From contig DAOTVC010000054.1 of assembly GCA_034437215.1 (NCBI GenBank), positions 1 through 37,687 on the forward strand: a stretch of DNA of 37,687 bases. The letters run 5' to 3'. The translations under genes were made by a program, and so were the position numbers. Under the pieces are notes generated by a model, which had not been told where the DNA came from, made no database searches, and saw only the letters and a list, made by a program, of their open reading frames with translations. Position 1 is the first letter of the stretch; every line of letters begins with the position of its first letter. This DNA comes from DAOTVC01 sp034437215 (GTDB lineage: Bacteria > Chloroflexota > Anaerolineae > B4-G1 > SLSP01). Shown here piece by piece: positions 6,927-14,520 of the stretch.

Positions 6927-7757
6927 ATGGCAGAGGATAAGCACGAGGTCGAAGAGACCAGCCCCGACTATAGGGAGCAGGTAATCTCGCCGGATGAGCT
7001 GTTACAGCGGTTTGGTCTGGCGTCCCCCACCGAGACTGCAGAGGAAGAGGAAGAGGAAGCCGCGGAGGAAGTCCCGGCTGCCGACGCTTCTCAGGTAGAG
7101 GCCGAAGTCCTGGAAGAAGAGGCCCCGGTCGAGGAAGAGACGGCGGAGATCGAGCTGGGCGAGATGCCGGACCCTGAGTCCGGTGAGTGGCTGCCCGACC
7201 CCTTCGCCATCCTCGAAGAGGACGTCGTCGTCGACAAGCGAGACTGGTTCGTCATCCACTGCTACTCGGGTTACGAGCAGAAGGTCAAGCACAACCTGGA
7301 ACAGCGCATCGAGTCCATGGATATGCAGGACTACATCTTCCAGGTCGTGGTCCCCACCGTCGAGGAGATTGAGATCCGTGATGGAAAACGCCGTCATGTC
7401 GAGCGCTGCCTCTACCCCGGCTACATCATGGTCCAGATGATCCTGAGCGACGACTCCTGGTACGTGGTACGCAACACACCCGGCGTCACGGGCTTCGTCG
7501 GCATGGGCAACAAGCCTGTGCCCCTGCGCCCCGAACAGGTACAGAACATCCTGCGGCGCATGGAGGCCGAGGCCCCCCAGGTTCGGGCCACCTTCCGCAC
7601 CGGGCAGAAGGTGCGCATCATCGAGGGGCCCTTCGGCGACTTCATCGGGGTGGTCGAAGAGATCGACGAGGAACGCACCAAGGTACGGGTATTGGTCTCC
7701 TTCTTCGGACGGGAGACCCCCGTGGAATTGGACTTTTTACAGGTCGAGAAGACCTAA
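6927..7757 (+). CDS. nusG: Transcription termination/antitermination protein NusG, with acidic N-terminal extension
   Basis: NusG binds RNA polymerase and affects pausing, Rho termination and coupling to translation. The NGN domain starts near residue 105 (RDWFVIHCYSGYEQKVKHNLEQRI) and runs through YPGYIMVQMI and NTPGVTGFVG. The C-terminal KOW domain (GQKVRIIEGPFGDFIGVVEEI...VSFFGRETPVELDF) is complete. Before the NGN domain lies an extra stretch of about 100 residues that is very rich in Glu and Asp; ordinary NusG is about 170-190 residues. The ATG lies 9 bp after secE. It is followed by rplK as usual. Confidence 0.97.
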   Translation: MAEDKHEVEETSPDYREQVISPDELLQRFGLASPTETAEEEEEEAAEEVPAADASQVEAEVLEEEAPVEEETAEIELGEMPDPESGEWLPDPFAILEEDVVVDKRDWFVIHCYSGYEQKVKHNLEQRIESMDMQDYIFQVVVPTVEEIEIRDGKRRHVERCLYPGYIMVQMILSDDSWYVVRNTPGVTGFVGMGNKPVPLRPEQVQNILRRMEAEAPQVRATFRTGQKVRIIEGPFGDFIGVVEEIDEERTKVRVLVSFFGRETPVELDFLQVEKT

Positions 7758-7864
7758 CAACGTTATCCATTGCGCCACGTCTTCCTTGGAATGACGGGAA
7801 GAGGGGGCTGGAGCGCGAAGTTGTAGCGAGCACAGCCCGGCAGCAACCAGTAGGAGTTAAAGAG

Positions 7865-8290
7865 ATGGCAAAGAAAAAGGTTAAAGCAGTCGTTAAGTTA
7901 CAGATTCCGGCAGGCAAGGCCAACCCGGCGCCCCCCATCGGGCCGGCGCTGGCGCAGCACGGCATCAACCTGATGGCCTTCTGCAAGGAGTACAACGCCA
8001 AGACCGCTCACATGGCGGGCAACATTATCCCGGCCGAGATCACGATCTACTACGATTCGTCCTTCAACTTCGAGCTGAAGACCCCGCCGACGCCCGACCT
8101 GCTGCGCAAGGCCGCCGGCGTCCCCAAGGGCTCTTCGGAGCCGAACCGTGACAAGGTAGGGACGATCACCCGCCAGCAGCTGCGTGAGATCGCCGAGCAG
8201 AAGATGAAAGATCTCAACGCTCACGACATCGAAGCCGCCGAGCGCATGATCGCCGGTACGGCGCGCAGTATGGGAATCATCATCAAGTAG
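7865..8290 (+). CDS. rplK: 50S ribosomal protein L11
   Basis: A 141-residue L11, the standard length. It binds the GTPase-associated region of 23S rRNA. Visible motifs are VKLQIPAGKANPAPPIGPALAQHGINLMAFCKEYNA, the linker FELKTPPTPDLLRKAAGV, and the C-terminal rRNA-binding part ITRQQLREIAEQKMKDLNAHDIEAAERMIAGTARSMGI. The ATG at 7865 is preceded by TAGGAG. The 107-bp gap after nusG contains a GGGCTG/CAGCCC stem-loop of unknown role. rplA follows after 61 bp. Confidence 0.98.
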   Translation: MAKKKVKAVVKLQIPAGKANPAPPIGPALAQHGINLMAFCKEYNAKTAHMAGNIIPAEITIYYDSSFNFELKTPPTPDLLRKAAGVPKGSSEPNRDKVGTITRQQLREIAEQKMKDLNAHDIEAAERMIAGTARSMGIIIK

Positions 8291-8307
8291 GAATCCAAAT
8301 ATATCCC

Positions 8308-8337
8308 GTGGGAGGGTGCACAGCCCGCTAGGACCAC
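8308..8337 (+). promoter_or_regulatory. Candidate L1-binding mRNA element in the rplK-rplA spacer
   Basis: The spacer contains GTGGGAGGG (from 8308) and CCCGCTAGGACCAC (to 8337). These form an outer GTGG/CCAC stem, an inner GGG/CCC stem and an asymmetric purine-rich internal loop (GCTAGGA). That arrangement resembles the L1 site of 23S rRNA and known L1 translational operators. It lies just before the rplA SD (AAGGAG), as needed for autoregulation by L1. The fold was judged by eye. Confidence 0.4.
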
Positions 8338-8351
8338 AAGGAGATTGAAGT

Positions 8352-9074
8352 ATGCCAACACATGGTAAGAAGTACCTAGAGGCCTCCGAGAAGGTCGATC
8401 GGATGAAATCCTACAGCCCCGAAGAGGCGCTGGCGCTGGTGAAGGACGTCAGCTACAGCAACTTCGACGGGACGGTCGAACTGCACATTCGCACCGGGCT
8501 CGACCCGCGCCGTGCCGACGAGCAGATTCGCGGCATGATCCAGCTGCCCCACGGTCTGGGCAAGACCGTGCGCGTGCTGGTCTTCGCCTCTGCCGAGAGC
8601 GCAGCCGCTGCCGAGGCAGCCGGTGCTGACTATGTCGTGAACAGCGACGAGGACGTCAAGCGCATCATGGACGGCTGGACGGACTTCGACGTCGCCATCG
8701 CCGTGCCGGAGATGATGTCCAAGGTCGGGCGCCTGGGGCGCGTTCTCGGTCCCCGAGGGCTGATGCCCAACCCGAAGACGGGTACGGTCGTTCAGTCCGA
8801 CGACCTGGGCCGCGCGGTCCGTGAGGCCAAGGCCGGGCGGGTCGAATACCGGCTCGACCGGACAGGAAACCTGCACATGCCGGTGGGGAAGGTGAGCTTC
8901 CCCCTGGAGCAGCTGCAGGGGAACCTGGCCGCCATCATGGATACCCTGCGCCGGGTTCGTCCCCCGCAGATCAACAAGACCAAATACGTCCGCCGGATGA
9001 CGCTGGCTCCTACCATGGGCCCGGGGATCAAGGTCGATCCTCTGGCGGCCCTCGAAATGGAGAGCCCCCTCTAG
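8352..9074 (+). CDS. rplA: 50S ribosomal protein L1
   Basis: A 240-residue L1, full length. It builds the L1 stalk that handles E-site tRNA, and in many bacteria it represses its own operon. Diagnostic segments are SYSNFDGTVELHIRTGLDPRRADEQIRG, the loop MPNPKTGTVV near residue 138, and the C-terminal RVEYRLDRTGNLHMPVGKVSF. The ATG at 8352 has SD AAGGAG eight bases upstream. It is the third gene of the nusG-rplK-rplA run. Confidence 0.98.
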   Translation: MPTHGKKYLEASEKVDRMKSYSPEEALALVKDVSYSNFDGTVELHIRTGLDPRRADEQIRGMIQLPHGLGKTVRVLVFASAESAAAAEAAGADYVVNSDEDVKRIMDGWTDFDVAIAVPEMMSKVGRLGRVLGPRGLMPNPKTGTVVQSDDLGRAVREAKAGRVEYRLDRTGNLHMPVGKVSFPLEQLQGNLAAIMDTLRRVRPPQINKTKYVRRMTLAPTMGPGIKVDPLAALEMESPL

Positions 9075-9099
9075 TTCTAAAGTGTTAACACTCTACTGA

Positions 9100-9160
9100 A
9101 CCTCTGCCCGAGACAGCAGGCGCGCTTGCTTAAGCGCTTAATTTCCTGCCGAGGCAAGTC
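9100..9160 (+). ncRNA. Ribosomal protein L10 leader (rplJL operon leader)
   Basis: Between rplA and rplJ lies CCCGAGACAGCAGGCG, then a small inverted repeat (GCTTAAGCGC) and TTAATTTCCTGCCGAGGC. The complementary CAGCAGG/CCTGC arms with this conserved pair of sequences are the hallmark of the L10 leader. This RNA binds the L10-(L12)4 complex and down-regulates rplJL expression. The attenuator just downstream fits this role. Confidence 0.8.
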
Positions 9161-9200
9161 AGCCACTGTGAGTCACTTTCCCTCTCCTGGGAAGGACCCG

Positions 9201-9241
9201 ACTGGCCCTTGCATCGGTAAGTGCAGGGGCCAGTAGTTTTT
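9201..9241 (+). terminator. Attenuator hairpin of the rplJL leader
   Basis: ACTGGCCCTTGCA (9201-9213) pairs with TGCAGGGGCCAGT (9222-9234) with one G-U pair and an 8-nt loop. AG and then five T (9237-9241) follow. It is a strong intrinsic terminator placed between the L10 leader fold and the rplJ SD, so it is likely a conditional attenuator. Confidence 0.85.
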
Positions 9242-9287
9242 ATGAGCGTTGGTAAGAGCAAAACTTATGGTAAGGAGGTGAGAGAGC

Positions 9288-9845
9288 TTGGCTATTTCAC
9301 GTGAGCGAAAAGAAGAGTTACTACAAGAGTACCGCGAGCAGCTGGAGCAGAGCCAGGGTATGATCCTGGCCCACTACTCCGGTCTGACGGTGGCTCAGAT
9401 GGAGACCCTGCGCCGTCAGGCCCGGGGTGAGGAGGGTTACGTCTTCGTCATCAAAAACACCCTTCTCGAGAAGGCTCTGGAAGAGCGCGACGTGGCAGCG
9501 CCCGAAGAGATGTTGACGGGTCCGACCATCGTGGCCTTCACCCATCAGGATACCCCGCCCCTGGCGAAGATCTTCCGGGACTTCTCCGGCGAGGTGGAGG
9601 AGGGCAAGTTCACCCTTCGGGGAGCGTTTGTCGACGGGCGCTTCTACAATGCCACTCAGGCACGGACTTTGGCCGATCTGCCCACCCGCGATCAGCTCTT
9701 TGCCCGAGTACTCGGCACGATCAATGCCCCTGCTACGCAGGTGGCGGGCGTCGTCGCCGGTGGTGTCCGCCAGGTACTCAATGTGCTGCAGGCGTACGTG
9801 GACAAGTTAGAAGAGGGCGGCACGACCGCCGAAGCCGCAGCCTAA
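9288..9845 (+). CDS. rplJ: 50S ribosomal protein L10
   Basis: A 185-residue L10, the base of the ribosomal stalk that carries the L7/L12 dimers. The N-terminal rRNA-binding domain shows ILAHYSGLTVAQMETLRRQAR, VIKNTLLEKALEE and GPTIVAF. The C-terminal helix that binds L12 dimers follows GTINAPATQVAGVV. The start is a TTG at 9288 with a strong SD (AAGGAGGTG, 9272-9280); no ATG fits the expected N-terminus. It is preceded by the L10 leader and attenuator and followed by rplL after 56 bp. Confidence 0.97.
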   Translation: MAISRERKEELLQEYREQLEQSQGMILAHYSGLTVAQMETLRRQARGEEGYVFVIKNTLLEKALEERDVAAPEEMLTGPTIVAFTHQDTPPLAKIFRDFSGEVEEGKFTLRGAFVDGRFYNATQARTLADLPTRDQLFARVLGTINAPATQVAGVVAGGVRQVLNVLQAYVDKLEEGGTTAEAAA

Positions 9846-9901
9846 CGCTGGGCTTTATCCGGTAAAATCAATCAATCCATAACAGGAGAGGAAAAGGAAC
9901 A

Positions 9902-10279
9902 ATGGCAGATCTTGCTAAAATCGCAGAGGAAATCAGTGGTCTTACGTTGATGGAAGCCTCCGAGCTCGTCTCGATGCTCGAGGAGAAGCTGGGTGTCAGC
10001 GCGGCTGCCCCCGTCGCCATGATGGGCGCCGCCATGCCCGGTGCCGCCGCCGAGGAAGAGGAAGAGAAGACCGAGTTCGACGTCGTCCTCAAGGACTTCG
10101 GCGCCAAGAAGATCAACGTCATCAAGGCCGTTCGGCAGCTCACCAACCTGGGTCTGAAGGAAGCCAAGGATCTCGTCGAGAGCGCCCCCACCACCATGAT
10201 GGAGGCCGTCTCCAAAGAGGTCGCCGAGGACGCCAAGGCCAAGCTCGAGGACGCCGGCGCCACCATCGAGCTCCAGTAG
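9902..10279 (+). CDS. rplL: 50S ribosomal protein L7/L12
   Basis: A 125-residue L7/L12, the multicopy stalk protein that recruits translational GTPases. It has the N-terminal dimerisation helices (LAKIAEEISGLTLMEASELVSMLEEKLGV), an Ala/Gly/Met-rich hinge with an acidic EEEEEK stretch, and the globular C-domain (FDVVLKDFGAKKINVIKAVR...LGLKEAKDLVESAPTTMMEAVSKEVAEDAK). The ATG at 9902 has SD AGGAGAGG. It is the last gene of the block, followed by a strong terminator. Confidence 0.98.
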   Translation: MADLAKIAEEISGLTLMEASELVSMLEEKLGVSAAAPVAMMGAAMPGAAAEEEEEKTEFDVVLKDFGAKKINVIKAVRQLTNLGLKEAKDLVESAPTTMMEAVSKEVAEDAKAKLEDAGATIELQ

Positions 10280-10303
10280 TTCGACCTACCAACGCCGATC
10301 AGC

Positions 10304-10336
10304 AGGTCCCCTCCCCCGCGGAGGGGACCTCTTTTT
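10304..10336 (+). terminator. Rho-independent terminator after rplL
   Basis: AGGTCCCCTCC (10304-10314) and GGAGGGGACCT (10320-10330) form a perfect 11-bp stem with a 5-nt loop. C and five T follow (to 10336). It closes the tRNA-ribosomal protein block. Confidence 0.95.
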
Positions 10337-10362
10337 ATTGCCCACCCTCCTGGCGGCAGAAG

Positions 10363-10389
10363 TTGCTTTCGGTGACAAGCTGCTATACT
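10363..10389 (+). promoter_or_regulatory. Candidate promoter for the Lgt-like gene
   Basis: TTGCTT (10363-10368) and TATACT (10384-10389) are separated by 15 bp, somewhat short. It lies directly after the rplL terminator, where a new promoter is needed, and 30 bp before the preferred TTG start at 10419. Confidence 0.5.
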
Positions 10390-10418
10390 TGCTACAGACC
10401 TATGAGGGATCGATAGAC

Positions 10419-11162
10419 TTGAGAGTTGCACCTTACACCGCGCGCATCATTCTCGGTACCGGGGCCGGGCTGGTCTGGCTCTGGTACGCGGCCCCCCGGC
10501 ATGGCTTCTCGCGGCGCGCCCTCACCGGCTTGGTGTGGCTGGCTGCCCTGGGCGCTCTCCTGGGGGGACGGCTGGGTTACGTGCTGGAGCACCTGCTCTA
10601 CTTCAGGGAGAATCCCGCGCACCTTCTCAATCTGCTGGAGGTGGGGGGCTTCGATGGGGCCGGCGCCTGGTGGGGAGGGCTGTGCGGTGTGGGGCTCTGG
10701 ACGCTGAGGAGGGCCCCCGCTTGTCGCCCCACCCTGACGCTCCTCATCCCCGCCGCCCTCCTCGTGGCTGCGGGCGCCTGGTGGGGCTGTGCCGACCGGG
10801 GATGCGCCTGGGGGCAGGAGGTGCGCTCCGCCCCCCGAGGATGGGGGTGGCTCGTCCGCGAGGGACCCGACCTCTACCACACCCTCGCACCCCGCTTGGC
10901 GGTCCAGCACCTGGGCGCTCTCCTGGCGCTGGGGGGCGCGCTGTCGAGCATGTTCCTGCGCTCGCACGCCCTCCTCGTCGCTGCGCTTTACGCAGCCGCA
11001 ACGAGCGCCCTCACCTTTCTGCGCGCTGATCCTGAGCCCCTCGTGGGCGCCCTGCGGCTGGACTTCGTCCTGCTCCTCGGGCTCGCCCTCTTCTTCGTGA
11101 CCCTCCAGCTCACGGGGCGCGAGTCGCGACGGCAGCGAGAGAAGATTGCAAAGCGGCACTAG
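10419..11162 (+). CDS. Lgt-like (prolipoprotein diacylglyceryl transferase family) membrane protein, catalytic residues not conserved
   Basis: About 247 residues with six or seven hydrophobic segments. The layout recalls Lgt, which adds diacylglycerol to the Cys of prolipoproteins. It has GALLGGRLGYVLEHLLYF followed by ENPAHLLNLLEVGGFDGAGAWWGGL, where Lgt has its SHP..IL..W.GG...HGG motif, then GCADRGCAWG where Lgt has the GNF.N.E..G signature. The HGG histidine and the Asn/Glu signature residues are absent, so it is probably not a standard Lgt. The TTG at 10419 with upstream GAGGGA fits the promoter; an earlier TTG at 10338 would overlap the terminator. It is followed by the S2P protease gene. 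Confidence 0.6.
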   Translation: MRVAPYTARIILGTGAGLVWLWYAAPRHGFSRRALTGLVWLAALGALLGGRLGYVLEHLLYFRENPAHLLNLLEVGGFDGAGAWWGGLCGVGLWTLRRAPACRPTLTLLIPAALLVAAGAWWGCADRGCAWGQEVRSAPRGWGWLVREGPDLYHTLAPRLAVQHLGALLALGGALSSMFLRSHALLVAALYAAATSALTFLRADPEPLVGALRLDFVLLLGLALFFVTLQLTGRESRRQREKIAKRH

Positions 11163-11184
11163 CGTTCTGCTAATACTCTTCTGG

Positions 11185-11190
11185 TATGAT
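11185..11190 (+). promoter_or_regulatory. Candidate extended -10 promoter before the S2P protease
   Basis: TGGTATGAT, an extended -10 (TGN plus TATGAT at 11185-11190), lies about 58 bp upstream of the ATG at 11249. No good -35 hexamer is visible. Confidence 0.4.
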
Positions 11191-11248
11191 AGGCAGAATC
11201 TACCGGACCGTGACCGTACCGTTGGATAAACTGACGAAAGGCAAAGCC

Positions 11249-12388
11249 ATGGAAAGTATGAACGAACAGGTAAGTGCACAGGCAGCTCTAAGGCGCCTGC
11301 GCGAGACATTGGACGACTTCATGGAGGTGGAGACCGTCCGCATTCTCTCCACCGACGCTCAGCCGAGCGTGGAGTTCGAGGGGCACCTCCACCGTCGGAA
11401 CGGAGCCTTCGAGGAGCTCTTCCGGAGTCTCCGGGAGCTGGGGTACACCCCCACCCTGCGCGAGACCGAGGAGGGCGTCGAGGTCCTCAGGGCCGTCCCC
11501 GGTACCATCGAGGAGGAAAACCGGGGGAAGCCCTGGGTCAACCTGCTGCTCTTTCTGGCGACCCTGCTCTCCGTGCTCTTCATCGGTGCCGCCAACGAGG
11601 GGGGCAATCCCCTGCAGAACTTCAGCGACCTCTGGCTGGGCCTGCCCTTCGCCGCCACGCTCATGGGTATCCTTACCGCTCACGAGCTCAGCCACTACTT
11701 CGTCGGTCGCAAATACGGCTCCCCGGTGAGCCTGCCCTACTTCATCCCCCTCCCCCTCAACATCCTGGGCACGATGGGCGCCGTCATCGTGCAGAAGGGG
11801 CCCATGCGCAGCCGTAAGGCCCTCTTCGACATCGGAGCGGCGGGCCCCTTGGGCGGGCTCGTCGTCGCCCTCCCCCTGCTGGTCGTGGGACTGCTCCTCT
11901 CCAAGGTCGAGCCCCTGCCCACCAGCCAGGCCTACTTCCTGGAGGGGAACTCGCTCCTCTACTACTTCACCAAGTGGGTGATCTTCGGTCGCCCGCTCCC
12001 CGCCGGCGGCGTGGACGTGATGCTCCACCCCGTGGCCTTCGCCGCCTGGGCCGGGCTGCTGGTGACCTCCCTCAACCTCTTCCCCATCGGGCAGCTGGAC
12101 GGCGGCCACATCACCTACGCCATGTGGGGACGCAGGGCCTGGACCATCGCCAAGGTCGTGGTCGGTCTCATCTTCGCCTGGGGCCTCGTCCTCAACCTCA
12201 GGGGGAATCCCGCGGGCTGGACCTGGTTCGTCTGGGGGCTGCTCGGGCTCTTCGTGGGCGCCCGCCACCCCGCTCCGTTGAACGACGTCACCCCCTTGGG
12301 TCGCAAGCGGCGGATCATGGGCTGGATCATGACGGGGCTCTTCCTCCTGACGCTCGTGCCCCTTCCACTGACGGTCGTGACACCGTAA
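11249..12388 (+). CDS. Site-2 protease family (M50) membrane metalloprotease
   Basis: A 379-residue polytopic membrane protein. The zinc-binding HExxH lies in TAHELSHYFVGRKYG (about residues 143-152). The second catalytic motif LFPIGQLDGGH (about 276-286) supplies the third zinc ligand Asp. An N-terminal soluble stretch of about 90 residues precedes the first TM, and PYFIPLPLNILGTMGAVI is typical of the EGY1/FtsH-linked plant and cyanobacterial S2P branch. Such enzymes cut substrates within the membrane, often in stress signalling; the target is unknown. The ATG at 11249 (weak SD GAAAGG) is preferred to one at 11186, which overlaps the -10 box. The next gene starts 13 bp downstream. Confidence 0.9.
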   Translation: MESMNEQVSAQAALRRLRETLDDFMEVETVRILSTDAQPSVEFEGHLHRRNGAFEELFRSLRELGYTPTLRETEEGVEVLRAVPGTIEEENRGKPWVNLLLFLATLLSVLFIGAANEGGNPLQNFSDLWLGLPFAATLMGILTAHELSHYFVGRKYGSPVSLPYFIPLPLNILGTMGAVIVQKGPMRSRKALFDIGAAGPLGGLVVALPLLVVGLLLSKVEPLPTSQAYFLEGNSLLYYFTKWVIFGRPLPAGGVDVMLHPVAFAAWAGLLVTSLNLFPIGQLDGGHITYAMWGRRAWTIAKVVVGLIFAWGLVLNLRGNPAGWTWFVWGLLGLFVGARHPAPLNDVTPLGRKRRIMGWIMTGLFLLTLVPLPLTVVTP

Positions 12389-12401
12389 CCCCAGGGAGAA
12401 C

Positions 12402-13508
12402 GTGACTACCATCGGGATAGATGCCAGCCGCGCGGTGAGCGCAATGCCGACGGGCACCGAGGGCTACTCCTACCACCTCATCCGGGCCCTCGTGCCCCGG
12501 CTCCGTCCCGACGCAGACGTGCGACTCTACTTTCGCGCCCTGCCGCCGGCGGGGCTCTTCCCCGACACCGAGCACCGCGTCATCCCCTGTCCGCGGCTCT
12601 GGACTCACCTGCGCCTCTCCTGGGAGATGACACGCCGGCCCCCCGACCTGCTCTTCGTACCCGCCCACGTGCTGCCCCTCGTCCGCCCCCGCCGCACCGT
12701 GGTCACCATCCACGATCTGGGCTACCGCTACTTTCCGGAGGCGCACCCGCCCGCCCAACGCCTCTACCTGCACCTGAGCACCCGGTGGAACGTCCGGGTC
12801 GCCGATCAGATCATTGCCGACTCGGAGGCGACCCGCAGCGCAATCATCCGGGAGTACGACGCGCCGGCGGAGAAGATCGCCGTCGTCTATCCCGGCTACG
12901 ACCGCTCCTTGCACCCCCTCCGCGACGGACGCCGCCGTGACGACGCCCTCGCCCGCTACGGCATCAACGGCCCCTACATCCTGCACCTGGGACGAATCCA
13001 GCCGCGCAAGAATCTCGTGCGTCTCGTGGACGCCTTCATGCGCGTCTACCCGGACCATCCTGACCTCCTGTTGGTGCTCGCCGGCCCCACCGGCTGGTTG
13101 GCGGAGCCCATCCGCACGCGGGTGGAGGCGCTGGGACTCCAGGGACGGGTGCTCTTTCCGGGCTACATCCGGCAGGAGGACAAGGTCGCGCTCATCTCCG
13201 GGGCGCTCTGCTTCGCCTTCCCCTCCCTCTACGAGGGCTTCGGCTTCCCCGTGCTGGAGGCGCAAGCCTGCGGCGTCCCCGTCCTCACCAGCAATACCTC
13301 CAGCCTTCCGGAGGTCGCCGGCGAGGGGGCCCTCCTCGTCTCCCCCGTCGATACCGAGGCCATCGCTCAGGGGTTGAGGCAGCTGCTGGAGGACAACCGG
13401 CTCCGGGCCCGCCTCGTCGTCCGGGGGGAGCTCAACCTCACCCGCTTCTCCTGGGAGAGGGCCGCACGCCAGATCACCGGGTTGATCGAGAAGTGGGCAA
13501 CGAATTGA
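12402..13508 (+). CDS. Glycosyltransferase family 4 (GT-B fold)
   Basis: A 368-residue GT-B enzyme that transfers a sugar from a nucleotide-sugar donor, keeping its anomeric configuration. The N-terminal acceptor domain starts MTTIGIDASRAVSAMPTGTEGYSYHLI and includes VTIHDLGYRYFPEAHP. The donor domain has YILHLGRIQPRKNLVRLVDAF and the E-x7-E signature EGFGFPVLEAQACGVPV, followed by SLPEVAGEGALLVSP. The start is GTG at 12402 with SD AGGGAGA. It lies 13 bp after the protease gene and 97 bp before a second glycosyltransferase, so the two may build a glycan or glycolipid together. The sugar and acceptor are unknown. Confidence 0.94.
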   Translation: MTTIGIDASRAVSAMPTGTEGYSYHLIRALVPRLRPDADVRLYFRALPPAGLFPDTEHRVIPCPRLWTHLRLSWEMTRRPPDLLFVPAHVLPLVRPRRTVVTIHDLGYRYFPEAHPPAQRLYLHLSTRWNVRVADQIIADSEATRSAIIREYDAPAEKIAVVYPGYDRSLHPLRDGRRRDDALARYGINGPYILHLGRIQPRKNLVRLVDAFMRVYPDHPDLLLVLAGPTGWLAEPIRTRVEALGLQGRVLFPGYIRQEDKVALISGALCFAFPSLYEGFGFPVLEAQACGVPVLTSNTSSLPEVAGEGALLVSPVDTEAIAQGLRQLLEDNRLRARLVVRGELNLTRFSWERAARQITGLIEKWATN

Positions 13509-13528
13509 TGCTGAGCTTTTTCCAAGTT

Positions 13529-13577
13529 ATCCCAAAATTATCCCAAGAGATTTGGGTTAACTTCCGCAAATTGGGAT
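13529..13577. repeat. AT-rich CCCAA/TTGGG nested inverted repeat upstream of the GT2 gene
   Basis: An outer arm ATCCCAA (13529-13535) pairs with TTGGGAT (13571-13577), and an inner hairpin CCCAA (13542-13546) pairs with TTGGG (13552-13556). It is much richer in A+T than its surroundings. A related segment follows the same gene at 14521-14570. Confidence 0.6.
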
Positions 13578-13605
13578 TTTCGACGAACCGTCGCCCCTCC
13601 CCGCG

Positions 13606-14487
13606 ATGCTGACCCTCCTGATCACCGCCTTTCGTGAGCCCCACACGGTAGGGCAGGCCATCGAGGCCTTCCTGCCCCAGCTCCCGCCCCAGGCGGAGCT
13701 GTTGGTCGTCGCTCCCGATCCGGAGACCATCGCCGTCGTCGAGAGCTACGTAGAGAGACACCCCGTCGTGCGCCACGTCGCCGACCCCGGACGGGGGAAG
13801 CCGGCGGCGCTCAACTGTGGGCTGCAGGAGGCGCGGGGGGAGCTCGTCGTCCTCAGCGACGGGGACGTCGCCGCCGCCGCAGACGCCCTCGCCCCCCTCC
13901 TGGCCCCCTTCGCGGACCCGCAGGTGGGCGCGGTCAGCGGGCACCCCGTCAGCACCAGCCCCCGCACCAGACCCCTCGGCTACTGGTCCCACCTCCTGAC
14001 GGACGCCGCCCACCAGGTACGTCTGGAGCGCGACCGCGCCGGGCACTTTCTCCTCTGCTCGGGCTATCTCTTCGCCTTCCGCCGTCCCCTCGTCGAGCCG
14101 GTGCCCGAGGACGCGCTGGCGGAGGACGCCGTCATCTCCCACGCAATCGCGCAGCAGGGGTACCAGATCCGCTACGCGCCGGAGGCCCGGGTCTACGTGA
14201 AGTATCCGGCGACCTACGGGGATTGGCTGCGGCAGAAGGTGCGTTCGGCGGGGGGCTACGCCCAGGACTACGTGCGCAGGTCGCCGCTGAGGATGCGTTC
14301 GGCGCGGTTGGAGGCGGTGACGGGGACCCGGCTGGCCCTCGCCTACCCGCGCAACCCTCGGGAGCGACTCTGGACCCTGCTGCTCTTCGCTGCCCGGCTG
14401 CACCTCTGGCTGCTGGTCTTCGTCAACGTACGGCTGCTGCGCCGCCCCCTCGCCTCCCTCTGGAAGCGTGTGGAGACGACGAAGTAG
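13606..14487 (+). CDS. Glycosyltransferase family 2 (GT-A fold)
   Basis: A 293-residue GT2-type inverting glycosyltransferase. It has the N-terminal nucleotide-binding strand MLTLLITAFREPHTVGQAIEAFL, the DxD metal motif in VVLSDGDVAAA (about residue 83), the catalytic-base EDA motif in ALAEDAVISHAIA (about 165-169), and a QKVRSAGGY segment in place of the usual QxxRW. The C-terminus is hydrophobic (LWTLLLFAARLHLWLLVFVNV), suggesting membrane association. The ATG at 13606 lacks a clear SD. It is flanked on both sides by AT-rich CCCAA/TTGGG palindromes, so it may have arrived as a unit or have its own regulation. Confidence 0.9.
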   Translation: MLTLLITAFREPHTVGQAIEAFLPQLPPQAELLVVAPDPETIAVVESYVERHPVVRHVADPGRGKPAALNCGLQEARGELVVLSDGDVAAAADALAPLLAPFADPQVGAVSGHPVSTSPRTRPLGYWSHLLTDAAHQVRLERDRAGHFLLCSGYLFAFRRPLVEPVPEDALAEDAVISHAIAQQGYQIRYAPEARVYVKYPATYGDWLRQKVRSAGGYAQDYVRRSPLRMRSARLEAVTGTRLALAYPRNPRERLWTLLLFAARLHLWLLVFVNVRLLRRPLASLWKRVETTK

Positions 14488-14520
14488 AGGCGGAGGGGGA
14501 AAGGGGACACGAAGAAGGAT

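Noticed and set aside
10338..10418. TTG at 10338 as start of the Lgt-like protein.
   Set aside because: It lies on the tail of the rplL terminator and upstream of the predicted transcription start; the TTG at 10419 has a GAGGGA SD and gives an Lgt-like N-terminus.
13526..13545. DnaA boxes, since TTATCCCAA occurs twice here and again near 19255.
   Set aside because: A DnaA box needs TTATNCACA; the CACA end is missing, and there is no dnaA, dnaN or AT-rich unwinding element.
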